Positions 63,246 through 64,000 of a stretch of 64,000 nucleotides of DNA are shown piece after piece (position 1 is the first letter of the stretch; every line of letters begins with the position of its first letter). The stretch lies in contig NZ_CP009429.1 of the NCBI RefSeq assembly GCF_001314325.1, positions 3,038,501 through 3,102,500 of the forward strand, written 5' to 3'. The position numbers were made by a program, and so were the translations under genes. The notes under the pieces were generated by a model that ran no database searches, was not told the origin of the DNA, and worked only from the letters and a program-made list of their open reading frames with translations. The DNA comes from Sphingopyxis macrogoltabida. Lineage in GTDB: Bacteria > Pseudomonadota > Alphaproteobacteria > Sphingomonadales > Sphingomonadaceae.

Positions 63246-64000
63246 CGTACCCCTGACGACAAGATTCGTCGGCAACAGAAGATTTCCGTCTCCCGGCTGG
63301 TTCGCATCGGCGATGATGCTGACCGCGCGAAAGGCAAGATCGGCAATCGGCTGGTGGACGGTGGTCAGCGGCGGCCACATCAGTTCGGCGATATTGCTGT
63401 TGTCGAAGCCGGCGACAGCGATATCGCCGGGGACCGACAGTCCCAGCTCGCGGATCGCGGCGATCGTACCGACGGCGATTTCATCGTTGAAGGCAAAGAT
63501 CGCATCGGGCAGCGTCGCCGCGCCCCGCAGCAGTTCCAGGCTCGCCTCGCGCCCCGCCTCGGATATGCTTTCATGCAAGTCGATGCGGGTCAGCAATATG
63601 CTCGCCGGATCGCACCCCAATTCCGCCAATGCCTCGCAAAAGGCCTGTTCGCGGACCATCGCCGCCGCATGGTCCGCGGGTCCGGCGACGACGGCGAATC
63701 TGCGGCGCCCGCTGTCCCACAAATGCCTGGCTAATTCTCGCACCCCTTGCCGCTCGTCCGCCGCGACCGCGATCGAGCGGCCTGCCTGCTTGCCGGGCGC
63801 GATCCGCACATAGGGCAGGCCATCGCGATCGAGCGCGTCGAGCAGCTTCTCGTCGTCACAGACCGGCGGCGTCAGGATCAGCGCATCGCAATGCGCGCCG
63901 CGCAGCCCCTGTTCGTAGCGGTCGACGATGCTGTCGACGCCATGGTCGAACTCCTCGAGGACCAGGTGATAGCCATATTGGCGGCACGCCTTTGCGGCGC
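63240..64000 (-). CDS. LacI-family transcriptional regulator (partial)
   Basis: The C-terminal 253 codons are inside the window and the frame stays open to the right edge, so the N-terminal HTH is missing. The periplasmic-binding-protein-like sensor domain is clear: HCDALILTPPV, RRRFAVVAGPADH, DAIFAFNDEIAVGTI, SVPGDIAVAGFDNSNIAELM and PPLTTVHQPIADLAFRAV are the standard LacI/PurR blocks. Ligand unknown. Its stop overlaps the convergent tetR stop by six bases. Confidence 0.9.
   Translation of the reverse strand, partial: AAKACRQYGYHLVLEEFDHGVDSIVDRYEQGLRGAHCDALILTPPVCDDEKLLDALDRDGLPYVRIAPGKQAGRSIAVAADERQGVRELARHLWDSGRRRFAVVAGPADHAAAMVREQAFCEALAELGCDPASILLTRIDLHESISEAGREASLELLRGAATLPDAIFAFNDEIAVGTIAAIRELGLSVPGDIAVAGFDNSNIAELMWPPLTTVHQPIADLAFRAVSIIADANQPGDGNLLLPTNLVVRGTS

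Overview
The window is high-GC (about 65%) DNA from a sphingomonad alphaproteobacterium, most likely Sphingopyxis or a close relative. This rests on gene content and style: the block merR-ihfA-fabH-plsX-rpmF, tamA-tamB, many TonB receptors, SDRs and phosphotransferases, and dense operons with 1- and 4-base stop/start overlaps. No tRNA, rRNA, CRISPR array, transposase or integrase was seen.

Region 1 (1-7362, + strand) is the tail end of a prophage or domesticated phage. It holds the C-terminus of a tape-measure protein, minor tail proteins in lambda M-L-K-like order, a J-like tail-tip protein split into two overlapping ORFs, and a 1087-residue tail fibre with an SGNH-hydrolase-like domain. No integrase or attachment site is visible.

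Region 2 (7543-30408) is mostly core genome: an Fe-S DinG/XPD-type helicase, a SixA-like phosphatase, MerR regulator, IHF alpha, FabH, PlsX, L32, GalE, and a GDT1/TMEM165 manganese exporter under a yybP-ykoY riboswitch. Then come a small lipoprotein, TamB, TamA, the pseudokinase AMPylase SelO and FtsH. Between SelO and FtsH lie a secreted beta-helix protein and, just before ftsH, a cobalamin-riboswitch-like sequence. Three small genes follow ftsH (two exported proteins and a DUF3800 protein).

Region 3 (30419-63245) is a large accessory catabolic region. It has two TonB receptors, a cytochrome P450, two MDR alcohol dehydrogenases, an ALDH, five SDRs, an epoxide-hydrolase/SnoaL-fold protein, a GFA protein, an EthD protein, an acyl-CoA dehydrogenase, an enoyl-CoA hydratase, four APH-fold phosphotransferases, two paralogous lipocalin-like proteins and a second-context SurE. 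Five regulators of different families (LysR, LuxR, GntR, TetR, LacI) are interspersed. The likely logic is uptake, hydroxylation, oxidation to an acid, CoA-linked breakdown, with hydroxyl phosphorylation as a recurrent theme; the substrate cannot be read from sequence.

The most unusual element is a tightly coupled four-gene operon (54066-57512). It contains a PPDK-like ATP-grasp/phosphohistidine protein with no PEP/pyruvate-binding barrel, a separate phosphohistidine-domain protein, a biotinyl-like domain without the biotinylated lysine, and an unknown 200-residue protein. This architecture recalls phenylphosphate synthase. Its promoter region shares an identical 21-base element with the promoter region of the TonB receptor/GntR pair 7 kb away, suggesting one regulon. 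The window ends inside a LacI-family regulator.
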